A stretch of 64,000 nt of DNA from Candidatus Abyssobacteria bacterium SURF_17. GTDB lineage: Bacteria; Abyssobacteria; SURF-5. Each line of letters starts with the position of its first letter. Position 1 is the stretch's first letter. Of this stretch, positions 15,462 to 24,182 are shown one piece after another. The stretch lies in contig QZKI01000131.1 of the NCBI GenBank assembly GCA_003598055.1, positions 1 to 64,000 of the forward strand, in the 5' to 3' direction. The position numbers were made by a program, and so were the translations under genes. Below the pieces are notes generated by a model. That model was given only the letters and a program-made list of their open reading frames with translations, was not told where the DNA came from and did no database searches.

Positions 15462-15809
15462 ATGAAAAGCTCATTGTCCACGGCAAGCGAGGAGAAAAGG
15501 GTGAGATCACCCCATCGCGCGGGCTTCGACCGACTCCGGCGGACATTCGCGCTCATCGCGGCGGCTGCATTGTTGTCGGCATTGCTTTTCAGCACGCTCC
15601 ACCTGGTAATCCAGCATTCATCCCATCAGGCGAGCCACTGCTCGTTCTGCAAGTACTTCAATGACTCACGTGCGGAGACAATCAGCCCTGTAGTCGTTTC
15701 CAGCCAACTGTGGGGAACAGACGCCCGTCCGTATCCCATATTTTCTCCAAGTCATCTCTCGGTCATTCTCTCGCAAGACCCACGAGCGCCACCTGCCGCA
15801 ATCTGCTGA
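15462..15809 (+). CDS. Small membrane protein of unknown function, first gene of metal-uptake set
   Basis: About 115 residues with one strong membrane segment (FALIAAAALLSALLFSTLHLV), followed by a short His/Cys-rich stretch (HSSHQASHCSFCKYF) that would face the periplasm. The family was not recognised. Its position just ahead of an outer-membrane porin and a metal-binding protein, and its His/Cys content, suggest metal handling. ATG 15462 is chosen because earlier in-frame starts lie at or before the predicted transcription start or lack a ribosome-binding site; ATG 15444 is possible. Confidence 0.5.
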   Translation: MKSSLSTASEEKRVRSPHRAGFDRLRRTFALIAAAALLSALLFSTLHLVIQHSSHQASHCSFCKYFNDSRAETISPVVVSSQLWGTDARPYPIFSPSHLSVILSQDPRAPPAAIC

Positions 15810-15927
15810 GCCTTCTTTTTCGCACGCCATTCGAATCCAACGACAATAAACGATAGCAGAGAAATATCTATCCAACGGGAGCGGGCGGAGAAACTGGTTC
15901 CGGCCCGAATGCCCTGCGGAGGGGGTC

Positions 15928-17310
15928 ATGCACATGAGGGTTTGTGCGATGCTGTTTTTTGCCGTGACATTATTGGTGAGTGTGCCATGCCGGGCGGAGG
16001 ATGCCCCCGCTGGCTCTGAAATGCAAGCACTAAGGGAACAAATGGAAACCTTGAGAAAAGATTTTGAGCAGTTGCAGCAGCGATACGAGAGGGACGTTCT
16101 CGACCTCCAAGGCCGGGTCCGTGAGCTCTCCGACGAACTTGCGGAGCGCCGGACGATTGAAGCTGAGAGCGAAACCGTGTATGAGGACATCTATGAGCGG
16201 GCTCCGGCTGTAATATACCAGGCTCCTCAGGTGAGCGGGCAAGGCTTGGGGCAAGTCTTCAATCCGGATGTCTCGGTCATCGGTGATGTTCTCGCCCAAT
16301 ATACAAGCCACGAAAATGAAGGGGATAAGCCCGACGACGAGTTCATATTCCGGGAGCTGGAAATCAACTTCTCCGGCCTCCTCGACCCGTTCGCGCGGGC
16401 CGACGTCGTGGTCGCGCTCCACAAGGAATTTGAGCACGAAGTCGAGGAGGAACACGAGGGAGAACATGAAGAGAGCGTTCGCGGACATTCCCACGAGCAC
16501 GACTTCGCGATACACATTGAGGAGGCGTATCTTACCGCTCTTACACTTCCCTACGGATTGCAGGCACGCGTCGGCAGAATGCGCGAGCGCTTCGGAAAGA
16601 TCAACACGGTCCATCTCCATGCTCTTCCATGGGTGGATTACCCGTTGGTAGTCAAGAACTACTTCGGCCACGAAGGCCTCATGGGTGATGGTGCGGAGGT
16701 GAGCTGGCTGGCGCCAACGCAGCACTACCTCGAGCTGTCCTATGAGGTCTTCAATAACGATAACAATTCCGTATTCGCCGGAGAAGATTATGACGATTTT
16801 GCGCATTTGCTGCATGCCAAGAATCTGCTCGAATTTTCGGATGCGACCACGCTCGAGTTCGGCGGCACGGTGGCGACCGCTCCGAACGACGACGGCCACG
16901 GCGGCAGCCGCACATGGCTCGAAGGCATAGACCTCACGTTCAAATGGCGTCCGCTGCAAGAGGCGCTCTACAAGAGCCTCACGTGGCAGACCGAAGCATT
17001 GTTCTCGCAGAAAGACACAGACGAGGGCGACCGGGACACATGGGGGTTATATTCCTCGCTCGAGCACCAATTCGCGCGTCGCTGGAAGGCCGCTGCTCGG
17101 TACGACTATTCGGAACTTCCGGACTTCGAGAACCTGCGCGAACATGGTTACTCGGCATATTTGACGTTTGCCCAAAGCGAATATGTGTTCTGGAGGTTCG
17201 GATATATGTTTGTTGACCGCAACTTCCCCGACCCGGAACAAGAAGACGAACACGTGCTCTGGCTTCAGTGCAATTTCGGTCTCGGTCCGCACCGAGCCCA
17301 TGAATACTAA
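15928..17310 (+). CDS. Outer-membrane porin-like protein with His-rich loop
   Basis: A 460-residue exported protein. A signal peptide (about residues 1-24, ending PCRAED) is followed by a coiled coil (EQLQQRYERDVLDLQGRVRELSDEL), common in trimeric porin-like proteins, and then a beta-barrel rich in alternating aromatic strands that ends near the C-terminus. One loop is very rich in His and Glu (HEVEEEHEGEHEESVRGHSH), a likely metal-binding loop. Its neighbours are a ZnuA-like binding protein and a permease. It therefore probably passes or captures a divalent metal such as zinc at the outer membrane; specificity is inferred. GGAGGGGG precedes the ATG. Confidence 0.7.
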   Translation: MHMRVCAMLFFAVTLLVSVPCRAEDAPAGSEMQALREQMETLRKDFEQLQQRYERDVLDLQGRVRELSDELAERRTIEAESETVYEDIYERAPAVIYQAPQVSGQGLGQVFNPDVSVIGDVLAQYTSHENEGDKPDDEFIFRELEINFSGLLDPFARADVVVALHKEFEHEVEEEHEGEHEESVRGHSHEHDFAIHIEEAYLTALTLPYGLQARVGRMRERFGKINTVHLHALPWVDYPLVVKNYFGHEGLMGDGAEVSWLAPTQHYLELSYEVFNNDNNSVFAGEDYDDFAHLLHAKNLLEFSDATTLEFGGTVATAPNDDGHGGSRTWLEGIDLTFKWRPLQEALYKSLTWQTEALFSQKDTDEGDRDTWGLYSSLEHQFARRWKAAARYDYSELPDFENLREHGYSAYLTFAQSEYVFWRFGYMFVDRNFPDPEQEDEHVLWLQCNFGLGPHRAHEY

Positions 17311-17327
17311 AGAGAGGTGACGCGTAT

Positions 17328-18392
17328 ATGGCAAAGAAAGCTTTCCTCAGATTGATGGCTGTCATCATAACGTCAGCCTCCCTTCTTTTCTCCAGCACAG
17401 GTGAATGCGCGGAAAAGCTCAATGTCTTAACAACTCACACCGTGCTCAAATCCATAGGGGAAGAAGTGGGGAAGCAGCACGTTTCCGTGTCGTGCCTCGC
17501 CACGGGCAAAGAGGACCCGCATGCAATACAGGCCAAGCCGAGTTACATGGTGAACGCACGCAAGGCCGACCTCCTCATAATAATCGGCATGGAAATGGAA
17601 ATCGGCTACGAGCAACTTGTTATTGACGGGTCTCGTAACAATAAAATTCGGTTCGGCCAGCCGGGATACTTGGACGTCTCGCTCAATGTCCTTCGCCGTG
17701 AGGTTCCCACGACACGCGTGGATAGGTCAATGGGCGACGTGCATCCGCTCGGAAATCCGCACTATTGGATGGACCCGTACAACGCTCGCATCGTCGCGCA
17801 GTCAATAGCCGAGCGGCTCGCGCAGCTCGACCCCGACAACGCTGCCGAATACCGTGCGAACTGCGCCGACTTCATGCGTCGCATTGATAGTGCGATGTTC
17901 GGCGAGGAACTCGTGAAGGAATTTGGAAGTGAGCGGCTGTGGTCGCTCGCGCTGGCGGAACAATTGGACGCCTTCCTGAAGGAAAAAGCTCGCAACGATG
18001 CGGGCAATGGTTGGTATCAGCAGCTTCAGCCCTATCGAGGCAAGCAGATTATCACATATCACCGCAGTTGGGGGTATTTCGCCGAGCGTTTTGGACTCAC
18101 CGTGGTGGCCGAACTCGAGCCGAAGCCGGGCATTCCGCCCAGTCCGGGCCATCTACTACAGGTTGTGCAGATTGCCCAGCGACACAGCGTTCCGGTGATA
18201 GTGATGGAACCCTATTACAGCATAAGAGCGGCGGACTTCGTCGCAGAGAAAACTGGGGCTAAGGTGCTCGAGGTTACAAATGCTGTCGGCGGTCAACCGG
18301 GCGTGAATGATTATGTTTCACTTATTGACAGTGCTGTCAAGAAACTGAAGGACGCACTCGCCGAATCCAGTGAAGGCATTAAGCAAATGTGA
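17328..18392 (+). CDS. ZnuA-like metal ABC transporter substrate-binding protein
   Basis: A 354-residue periplasmic binding protein of the cluster 9 (Zn/Mn) family with a signal peptide (about residues 1-26). Metal-site histidines appear in EDPHAIQAKP, NPHYWMDPYNA and ITYHRSWGYF, with the acidic ligand expected in the later EPYYSIRAADF region. The His-rich loop of some ZnuA proteins is absent. It would deliver Zn2+ or Mn2+ to the permease at 18713. It follows the porin by 17 bases and is probably in the same transcript. Confidence 0.85.
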   Translation: MAKKAFLRLMAVIITSASLLFSSTGECAEKLNVLTTHTVLKSIGEEVGKQHVSVSCLATGKEDPHAIQAKPSYMVNARKADLLIIIGMEMEIGYEQLVIDGSRNNKIRFGQPGYLDVSLNVLRREVPTTRVDRSMGDVHPLGNPHYWMDPYNARIVAQSIAERLAQLDPDNAAEYRANCADFMRRIDSAMFGEELVKEFGSERLWSLALAEQLDAFLKEKARNDAGNGWYQQLQPYRGKQIITYHRSWGYFAERFGLTVVAELEPKPGIPPSPGHLLQVVQIAQRHSVPVIVMEPYYSIRAADFVAEKTGAKVLEVTNAVGGQPGVNDYVSLIDSAVKKLKDALAESSEGIKQM

Positions 18393-18554
18393 AGGACAGG
18401 GGCAGGAAATCTGTCCGAGGACTGTAGAATGAAGGCAGGGGCGCGGTGCAACCTATCCCTACAGAATGAAGACTCTTCTGAGAGTCGGGAGCCTTCTAAC
18501 AGCCGACCCGGCTATGCCGGGTTACTTGTAGAAGAAACATGCAAGGTCGTGATT

Positions 18555-18678
18555 GTCATTGCGAGTCATGTCCTGCCTAAGGTGGGGCATGACGAAGCAA
18601 TCTCTGCGTGACCATGTGACTGCCAAAGAGATTGCTTCGATTGCTCGGGTCTGCGACCCCTTGCTCCCTTGCAATGAC
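18555..18678. repeat. Full-length GAAGCAATCTC interspersed repeat
   Basis: About 124 bases with terminal inverted repeats GTCATTGCGAG and CTTGCAATGAC and an internal GAAGCAATCTC/GAGATTGCTTC stem. It lies between the binding-protein and permease genes, in the place where an ABC ATPase gene is often found. Degenerate copies occur at 1-174. Confidence 0.75.
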
Positions 18679-18712
18679 TGATAGAACGCAGTTTCTTAGA
18701 GAGGAATCACTG

Positions 18713-19576
18713 ATGAGCGATATGATGCAATTCATGGCGGCGCCTTTCGCGGCGTGTCTGATACTCACCGGCATACACTGCTACCTCGGCCTCCATGTGG
18801 TCACCCGGGGAGTCATTTTCGTCGACCTTGCACTCGCACAAGTGGCCGCACTTGGAACAACCACGGCGCTCTTGTTCGGGTTCGAGCTGAAAAGCGCCGA
18901 GGCGTATTACTTCTCCCTCGGGTTCACATTCATCGGCGCCGCCGTCTTCGCGCTCGGAAGGTTTCGCGAGGAACGAGTGCCGCAGGAGGCCATCATCGGA
19001 ATCGTGTATGCGGTATGTTCCGCCACTGCCATATTGGTACTCGACCGCGCTCCGCACGGACATGAGGCAATCACTGCGATGCTGGTCGGCAACATACTTT
19101 ATGTGACGTGGCCGGGTATCGTGAAAACTTTGCTCATCTATGCAGCCGTCGGCGTTGTTCATTTCCTGCTGAGGGACAGATTCCTGCTCATATCACTTGA
19201 CGTCCGCGAAGCATGGAATCGAGGGCTGTCAGTACGGTGGTGGGACTTCGTCTTCTACGTCACATTCGGGTTCGTGGTTACAAGCTCGGTGCAAATTGCC
19301 GGAGTTCTCCTGGTGTTCAGCTACCTGGTTGTGCCGGCTGTGTGCGCGATGCTCTTCGCCACGCGCATCTCGTCGAGGCTGTTGCTCGGATGGACAATCG
19401 GCTGCATCGTCAGCCTTCTCGGAATGGTTGTCTCGACAAGGTGGGACCTGCCCACGGGCGCATCAGTCGTCTCAGTCTTTGGGCTGGCGCTCATCGTGTG
19501 CGCGTTGCTCGCGCGGCTGAAAGCTTTCCGCGATCACGCGCCCGGGCATCGTCTTGATCCGGCGGAAAAGCGGTGA
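18713..19576 (+). CDS. ZnuB-like metal ABC transporter permease
   Basis: A 287-residue inner-membrane permease of the ABC-3 (ZnuB/MntB) family with about eight membrane segments. Family features include HVVTRGVIFVDLALAQVAALG near the N-terminus, EAIIGIVYAVCSATAIL and VAGVLLVFSYLVVPAVCAML-like text near the middle and C-terminus. ATG 18713 is chosen because GAGAGGAAT precedes it and the family sequence begins there; the upstream part of the track ORF runs through the repeat. No ATP-binding subunit gene is adjacent, so the ATPase must be supplied from elsewhere or has been lost. Confidence 0.85.
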   Translation: MSDMMQFMAAPFAACLILTGIHCYLGLHVVTRGVIFVDLALAQVAALGTTTALLFGFELKSAEAYYFSLGFTFIGAAVFALGRFREERVPQEAIIGIVYAVCSATAILVLDRAPHGHEAITAMLVGNILYVTWPGIVKTLLIYAAVGVVHFLLRDRFLLISLDVREAWNRGLSVRWWDFVFYVTFGFVVTSSVQIAGVLLVFSYLVVPAVCAMLFATRISSRLLLGWTIGCIVSLLGMVVSTRWDLPTGASVVSVFGLALIVCALLARLKAFRDHAPGHRLDPAEKR

Positions 19577-19624
19577 GGGCGGAGAATCCCGATTGGCATC
19601 GGAAAAAAGGAGGGAAAAAGGAGG

Positions 19625-19654
19625 TTGACAACCGCATTGATCCACGGCTATAAT
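19625..19654 (+). promoter_or_regulatory. Consensus sigma-70 promoter ahead of TonB receptor
   Basis: TTGACA and TATAAT, both perfect consensus hexamers, are separated by 18 bases. Initiation near 19661 would give a leader of about 218 bases before the TonB receptor start, containing the hairpin at 19719-19777. Confidence 0.75.
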
Positions 19655-19718
19655 ACTGGCAAGCGTTGGGCTGGTAAGCTCAGCACGATATAACGGAAGA
19701 AAACTATACAGAAAATCT

Positions 19719-19777
19719 GGCCACGAAGGCCTTTGCCGAATTGGAATTCGGCGAGCGCATTCGTGGCCTTTTCTTTT
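19719..19777 (+). terminator. Rho-independent-type terminator in the TonB receptor leader
   Basis: GGCCACGAA (19719-19727) pairs perfectly with TTCGTGGCC (19760-19768) and is followed by TTTTCTTTT. An inner palindrome, GCCGAATTGGAATTCGGC, sits in the loop. The hairpin lies about 60 bases after the predicted transcription start and about 100 bases before the receptor gene, as expected for an attenuator or the end of a short RNA. Confidence 0.65.
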
Positions 19778-19878
19778 GGGCCGCGAAGCGCAGGTCTGGA
19801 CGGATTGGATGACTCGCCGAATCACCCCTTTCGCAGGCAGCGAGACCATCCCTGCAGAACCAAGGAGAGGAGGCAATC

Positions 19879-21849
19879 ATGTCCAGAAACTCGCTTCGTC
19901 AAGTACTGCAATTTGTGTTTTGTGCGTTTGCTGCCGCTGTCGTGTTTTCTTCCGCATATGCCGATGAGGAGAGCCCTGAAGAACAAGTAGTTCAAATGGA
20001 GCCAGTCGAAGTCGTAGCGTCGCCAATCGTCGAGGGAAATCTCGTCAACGAATATGGCAGCCAGGTCACCGTGGTGACAGAGGAACAGATTGAGGACCTC
20101 AACGCGCAAGACCTCCCGGCGGCTTTGAGAAGGACGCCCGGCGTGGTAATCTCACGCCACAACCCCGTTGGCAGTTTCGGCGGCGGCGAAGGCGGGTCGA
20201 TATTCATCAGGGGAATGGGAGGCTCGCGTCCGGGCGCAGAAATCCAGACCCTCGTTGACGGTGTGCCGAAATTTGTGAGCGTATGGACCCATCCGCTCAT
20301 GGACGTGCTCAGTGTAGACCCGGTTGAGAAAATCGAGGTGTACAAGGGAGCACAGCCAGTCCTCTTCGGCAACATGGCGTTCGGCGCTGTGAACCTCACG
20401 ACCAAGAAAATGGAGGAAGAAGGATTTTATACGAAGCTCGAAGGCGCATACGGCTCCTATGACACATGGGTCGAGGTTCTCGAGCACGGCGGGAAGGTGA
20501 AGAAGTTCGACTACTATCTTGTCCAGAGCTATCGGAAATCTCATGGTCACCGCGACGATGCAGATGGAGAACTCCAGGAGTATTTCGCACGGGTTGGGTA
20601 CGAGCTTTCAGAAGACTGGGATATCGACCTCCTGCTGAATCATACAAACAATTGGGCAGACGACCCGGGCGCGGAAGACGAAAACCCTCCCCCCGATGGA
20701 ACGTTTAAGACAGATGATTACTTCACCGTTGCCACTCTTTCTCATGAATACGACTGGACCAAAGGTTACGTGAAACTCTATCTCGAAGATGGCGACATAG
20801 ACTGGGTTGACCAGTTCAATGAAGGCACGAGCCTCAACACCGATGACACTCTGACCGATTACAGAAACTACGGCGTGAGAGTCCGCGAAACCGTCGAGCC
20901 ATGGGACGGTACTGAGATACTTGTCGGGCTTGACGTGGACAATATCAGTGGAGAAGTTGATCTCATTTCGCCGCCTGTTCCAGAGAGCCACTTTGACGAG
21001 GAGACCTTCCGCATCGTAGCGCCTTACGTTGCGCTCAGCCATATCATCGGCTCGAAGGATGACCTTTACGTCGTCCCGTCTGCCGGGTTCCGCTACATGG
21101 ACCATAGCGAATTCGATGACGAGTGGGCCCCTCAAGCCGGGCTGGTCCTTGGCTGTAAGAATACGGAACTCCACGGGTTCTACTCGCGCGGCGTAAATTA
21201 CCCGGGCATGTTTGTCACCGTGCAGGAGGAAATTTTCCTGCCCGGAGAGAACCAGTCCGAAGAATTAACGGCCGAGGTGCTCGACCACTTCGAGCTGGGC
21301 ATCAGCCATTCACTGGACGAGAAAGTCAAAGCGGACGTTACGTACTTCTACGATGACGGCAAGGACCGCATCGTCGTCTCGCCGCCGCCTCCATTCCCGC
21401 CGGTATTGGAAAACATCGGAGACTTCAGAACCAGAGGAGTTGAAGGAACACTCACTATGTTCCCAATCCCCGAACTTTCCCTGTTCGCAGGATTCACCTA
21501 CCTCGATGCCGACCCGAACGACCTTCCCTTCGCGCCCGACTGGACCGCAAGCGCCGGGCTCAACTACCGATTCCTCGCGAAATTTCAGCTCAGCATGGAC
21601 GCGCTCTACCTCGACGAGCATTTTGCAACATCGCGCGGCCGCACAGAGGGCACGGTGAACACGGAAAAGGTTGGTTCCGTATTCCTGCTGAATGCGAAGC
21701 TGGCCTATGACTTCTCCATTCCTTCATGGAATGCGGAAGGATATGTTTACGTGGCCGGCGAGAACTTGACGGATACAGATTACGAGTTCAAGCCGGATTA
21801 TCCCATGCCCGGAATCAACGGAATGGTCGGAGTAGCGCTGATATTCTAA
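19879..21849 (+). CDS. TonB-dependent outer-membrane receptor
   Basis: A 656-residue exported receptor: signal peptide (about residues 1-28), plug domain (EPVEVVASPI, TVVTEEQIEDL, LPAALRRTPGV, IFIRGMGGSRPGAEIQTLVDG, KIEVYKGAQPVLFGNMAFGAVNL) and a 22-strand-type beta-barrel ending in an aromatic residue (VGVALIF). It uses TonB energy to import a bound substrate across the outer membrane. Its position after ZnuA/ZnuB-like genes and the His-rich porin suggests a metal or metal complex; cobalamin or siderophore cannot be excluded. It is preceded by a strong promoter and an attenuator-like hairpin. AGGAGAGGAGG precedes the ATG. Confidence 0.9.
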   Translation: MSRNSLRQVLQFVFCAFAAAVVFSSAYADEESPEEQVVQMEPVEVVASPIVEGNLVNEYGSQVTVVTEEQIEDLNAQDLPAALRRTPGVVISRHNPVGSFGGGEGGSIFIRGMGGSRPGAEIQTLVDGVPKFVSVWTHPLMDVLSVDPVEKIEVYKGAQPVLFGNMAFGAVNLTTKKMEEEGFYTKLEGAYGSYDTWVEVLEHGGKVKKFDYYLVQSYRKSHGHRDDADGELQEYFARVGYELSEDWDIDLLLNHTNNWADDPGAEDENPPPDGTFKTDDYFTVATLSHEYDWTKGYVKLYLEDGDIDWVDQFNEGTSLNTDDTLTDYRNYGVRVRETVEPWDGTEILVGLDVDNISGEVDLISPPVPESHFDEETFRIVAPYVALSHIIGSKDDLYVVPSAGFRYMDHSEFDDEWAPQAGLVLGCKNTELHGFYSRGVNYPGMFVTVQEEIFLPGENQSEELTAEVLDHFELGISHSLDEKVKADVTYFYDDGKDRIVVSPPPPFPPVLENIGDFRTRGVEGTLTMFPIPELSLFAGFTYLDADPNDLPFAPDWTASAGLNYRFLAKFQLSMDALYLDEHFATSRGRTEGTVNTEKVGSVFLLNAKLAYDFSIPSWNAEGYVYVAGENLTDTDYEFKPDYPMPGINGMVGVALIF

Positions 21850-21868
21850 AAGATGAGGAGGAACACCC

Positions 21869-23356
21869 ATGCAGACAACCAAGAAAACAGTCCTGATTGC
21901 ACTCATCGTTGTAATGTCGCTCTGGCCTCTCGGCTTGGCGGCTCATGAGGAGCGCATCCCCGTCATCATGGATACTGACATGGCTCTGGATGATGTGCGT
22001 GCGTTGTCGCTGTTGCTGTGTTCTCAGCACGTGCAGGTGAAAGCAATCGTCACATCGGACGGCTCATCCTCGCCCGAGGCCGGATACCGCAATCTCCTCC
22101 GCGTTCTTACCTTTATGGAAGCCACAAGTGTACCTGTAGGCGTAGGAAGGGCGCTTGACCAGCCGCCTCCGCCTTGGCGCGAACGGTCCGAGGCCTTAGG
22201 ATGGGCGGAGCTGCCAGTGACCGCTCATGAGGGAGACATCCCGGACGCCATTTCCCTGATTGTTACCCTTCTCCAGAAAGAGAAACAGCCCATCACATAC
22301 GTTTGCCTCGGGCCGATGACCAACCTCGCTGACGCTCTTCGTAAGGAGCCGTCGGTACGTGACAGGATTCAGAACATCGTCTTCCTCGGTTCACCGGTGA
22401 CCGCATCGGAGCAGGGATGGAATACGATGAGAGACCCCGAAGCCGTTCGAGCAGTTTCCGCATCCGGAATACCCATCTATTTCTTCCATCTCGAGGAGCA
22501 GCGCTTCCCCGAATTCGATTCCGGGCTTCTTGAAGATATAGAGAAATTCAGCTCGAACCAATCCCGGCTTATCGGCCTGACTCACCGGGATGAACGGATT
22601 CAGAGCCTCTTGAGAGAGGGACACCTCCGGATGTGGGATGAGACAGTAGCCCTGTTTTTGGATGACTCCTCACTCGGTACTGTGGTTCCCATCGAGGGTG
22701 AGGCTCGCCACTTTATTCTGCAGAGCTGGGATCAAGAAGCTGCACGCAAGGCATACCTGCGCCTCGTGTCGGGCTGGACCGAGCACGACCTCTATCCTAG
22801 GCAGCCGGTGGTCTTGAACCGCTATCCCACGAATCCTCAGGATTTTCAAGAGGATGTTCGCCCCTTCGTTCCCGAACTTATAACTCGCAACGGGCTGGAG
22901 GAATGGAAGGCCGTAGTCCTGACAAATGAGCTGCACCGTCATTTGGGGGTCTATTCGATACTGGGCGCAAAGATGGGCATACGCGCCCGCGAGCTTCTCG
23001 GGGCTTCACTTGACGAGCTTCGGGTCGAGAGCCATGCAGGCATCGAGCCACCCCTGAGCTGCATGAACGACGGTCTGCAGGTTTCCACCGGCGCCAGCCT
23101 GGGACGGGGAACAATCACGATATTGAACGGGAAGCCGACCCCCGCAGTCACTTTCATTCATGGCGATAAGAGTCTTCATCTCCGCCTCAAAGATGAAGTG
23201 ATTGCGCGAATCCACGCTGACTTTAAGAACGCTATTGATACTCGCGGAGCATTGACTTCGGAGTATTTCAAAGAAGTGCGCAGGCTCTCGCTTGATTACT
23301 GGATGAATGCGGACCGGCGCGATATATTCGACCAGCAAATCGAAGTCCTGAAATGA
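21869..23356 (+). CDS. Secreted nucleoside hydrolase fused to an FmdE-like domain
   Basis: A 495-residue protein with a signal peptide (about residues 1-25). Residues 28 to about 310 are an inosine/uridine-preferring nucleoside hydrolase, with the Ca2+-binding motif DTDMALDD and later VCLGPMTNLADAL. This enzyme class splits nucleosides into base and ribose. From about residue 340 there is an FmdE-like domain: ELHRHLGVYSILGAKMGIRA, then CMNDGLQVSTGASLGRGTI, matching the conserved His and Cys metal-site blocks of FmdE proteins. This pairing is unusual. It follows the TonB receptor by 20 bases and is probably co-transcribed, which suggests a periplasmic role in handling a nucleoside-like or metal-containing ligand. 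That is inference. Confidence 0.75.
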   Translation: MQTTKKTVLIALIVVMSLWPLGLAAHEERIPVIMDTDMALDDVRALSLLLCSQHVQVKAIVTSDGSSSPEAGYRNLLRVLTFMEATSVPVGVGRALDQPPPPWRERSEALGWAELPVTAHEGDIPDAISLIVTLLQKEKQPITYVCLGPMTNLADALRKEPSVRDRIQNIVFLGSPVTASEQGWNTMRDPEAVRAVSASGIPIYFFHLEEQRFPEFDSGLLEDIEKFSSNQSRLIGLTHRDERIQSLLREGHLRMWDETVALFLDDSSLGTVVPIEGEARHFILQSWDQEAARKAYLRLVSGWTEHDLYPRQPVVLNRYPTNPQDFQEDVRPFVPELITRNGLEEWKAVVLTNELHRHLGVYSILGAKMGIRARELLGASLDELRVESHAGIEPPLSCMNDGLQVSTGASLGRGTITILNGKPTPAVTFIHGDKSLHLRLKDEVIARIHADFKNAIDTRGALTSEYFKEVRRLSLDYWMNADRRDIFDQQIEVLK

Positions 23357-23822
23357 GGTCGATGATTGCACTCTTTCGGTTCTTACCATGTGCCGGTCAA
23401 AGGGCAAGACTTAACGGAATCGTTGACAAAGTATTACTCGTAGATGTAGATTGTCGTCGTGGAAATATCTGACATCCCGAGTGATGCAGGAGAATATTTG
23501 ATGGCTGTTCCGGTCAAGGATTGTTTCATTCCATTGGTGTGAGGGATAACGAGAGAGCCCGTGAGGTTCTCTGAGTCCTGCCCACCTGCCGCCTTCCCGC
23601 CATAACTCCGGCAACCCCCATGGCGCCCGGCCGCGGGATTCGGCGGCGGGCTCGTAAAGGGGGTTCTGCATGTCCGTAAATTATAGAAAACTCTGAAAGA
23701 GTCTCGGATTAGACCTCGCTGTACGCCACCATGCAGGAAGTGCACGACTCCCCTCCTTCGGTGATTCGCAAGAGAACGGAGACGATAGCAGCCAAACAAG
23801 TGCCTTAGACAAGGAGATTGCG
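23357..23822. other. Intergenic region with possible promoter, no gene recognised
   Basis: About 465 bases. ORFs on the minus strand (for example 23434-23799) have no recognisable domain. TTGACA near 23422 with a TAGATT-like hexamer 18 bases later might be a promoter for the YedF-like gene, but this is weak. No clear hairpin or RNA gene was seen. Confidence 0.4.
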
Positions 23823-24182
23823 ATGAATGCGAAAACTATGAGCGCTCAAGGCCCCACTCTGCTTATCCGTGCCAATTGCATCGGCCGTGGAGATGATGAG
23901 CTCGGTCTCAACCTGATGATGAATTTCATTTTTCATCTCACCAAGGCTGAGACCGTGCCGGAAACAATCATTTTGATGAATTCCGGCGTCACACTGGCGT
24001 CGGAAGGCTCAGAAGTTCTGGACGAACTAAGAGAGCTTGAAAGGAGAGGAACGTCGGTCCTCGTTTGCGGCACCTGCTTGAACTTCTTCAATATCAAGGA
24101 CCAACTCAAGGCGGGGCACGTTTCAAATATGGGAGAAATTGCCACAACGCTTCTTGATGCATCGAAGGTCATTACGGTATAG
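23823..24182 (+). CDS. DsrE/YedF-like protein (C-terminal YedF domain alone)
   Basis: A 119-residue DsrE-fold protein matching the C-terminal half of YedF, the sulfurtransferase-like protein associated with selenium metabolism. Visible features are LLIRANCIGRGDDELGLNLM, VPETIILMNSGVTLA, and SVLVCGTCLNFFNIKDQLKAG, where the CGTC cysteines are the family's conserved pair. The N-terminal TusA/SirA domain of full YedF is absent. It might take part in sulfur or selenium relay in the cytoplasm. No selD or selA gene is nearby. ACAAGGAG precedes the start. Confidence 0.75.
   Translation: MNAKTMSAQGPTLLIRANCIGRGDDELGLNLMMNFIFHLTKAETVPETIILMNSGVTLASEGSEVLDELRELERRGTSVLVCGTCLNFFNIKDQLKAGHVSNMGEIATTLLDASKVITV

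Noticed and set aside
16030-16959. 309-codon minus-strand ORF
   Set aside because: It is antisense to the porin gene, which has a signal peptide, coiled coil and barrel pattern.
19661-19878. Cobalamin riboswitch upstream of the TonB receptor
   Set aside because: The leader is structured, but no B12-box-like conserved core was found; it is reported only as an attenuator-like leader.
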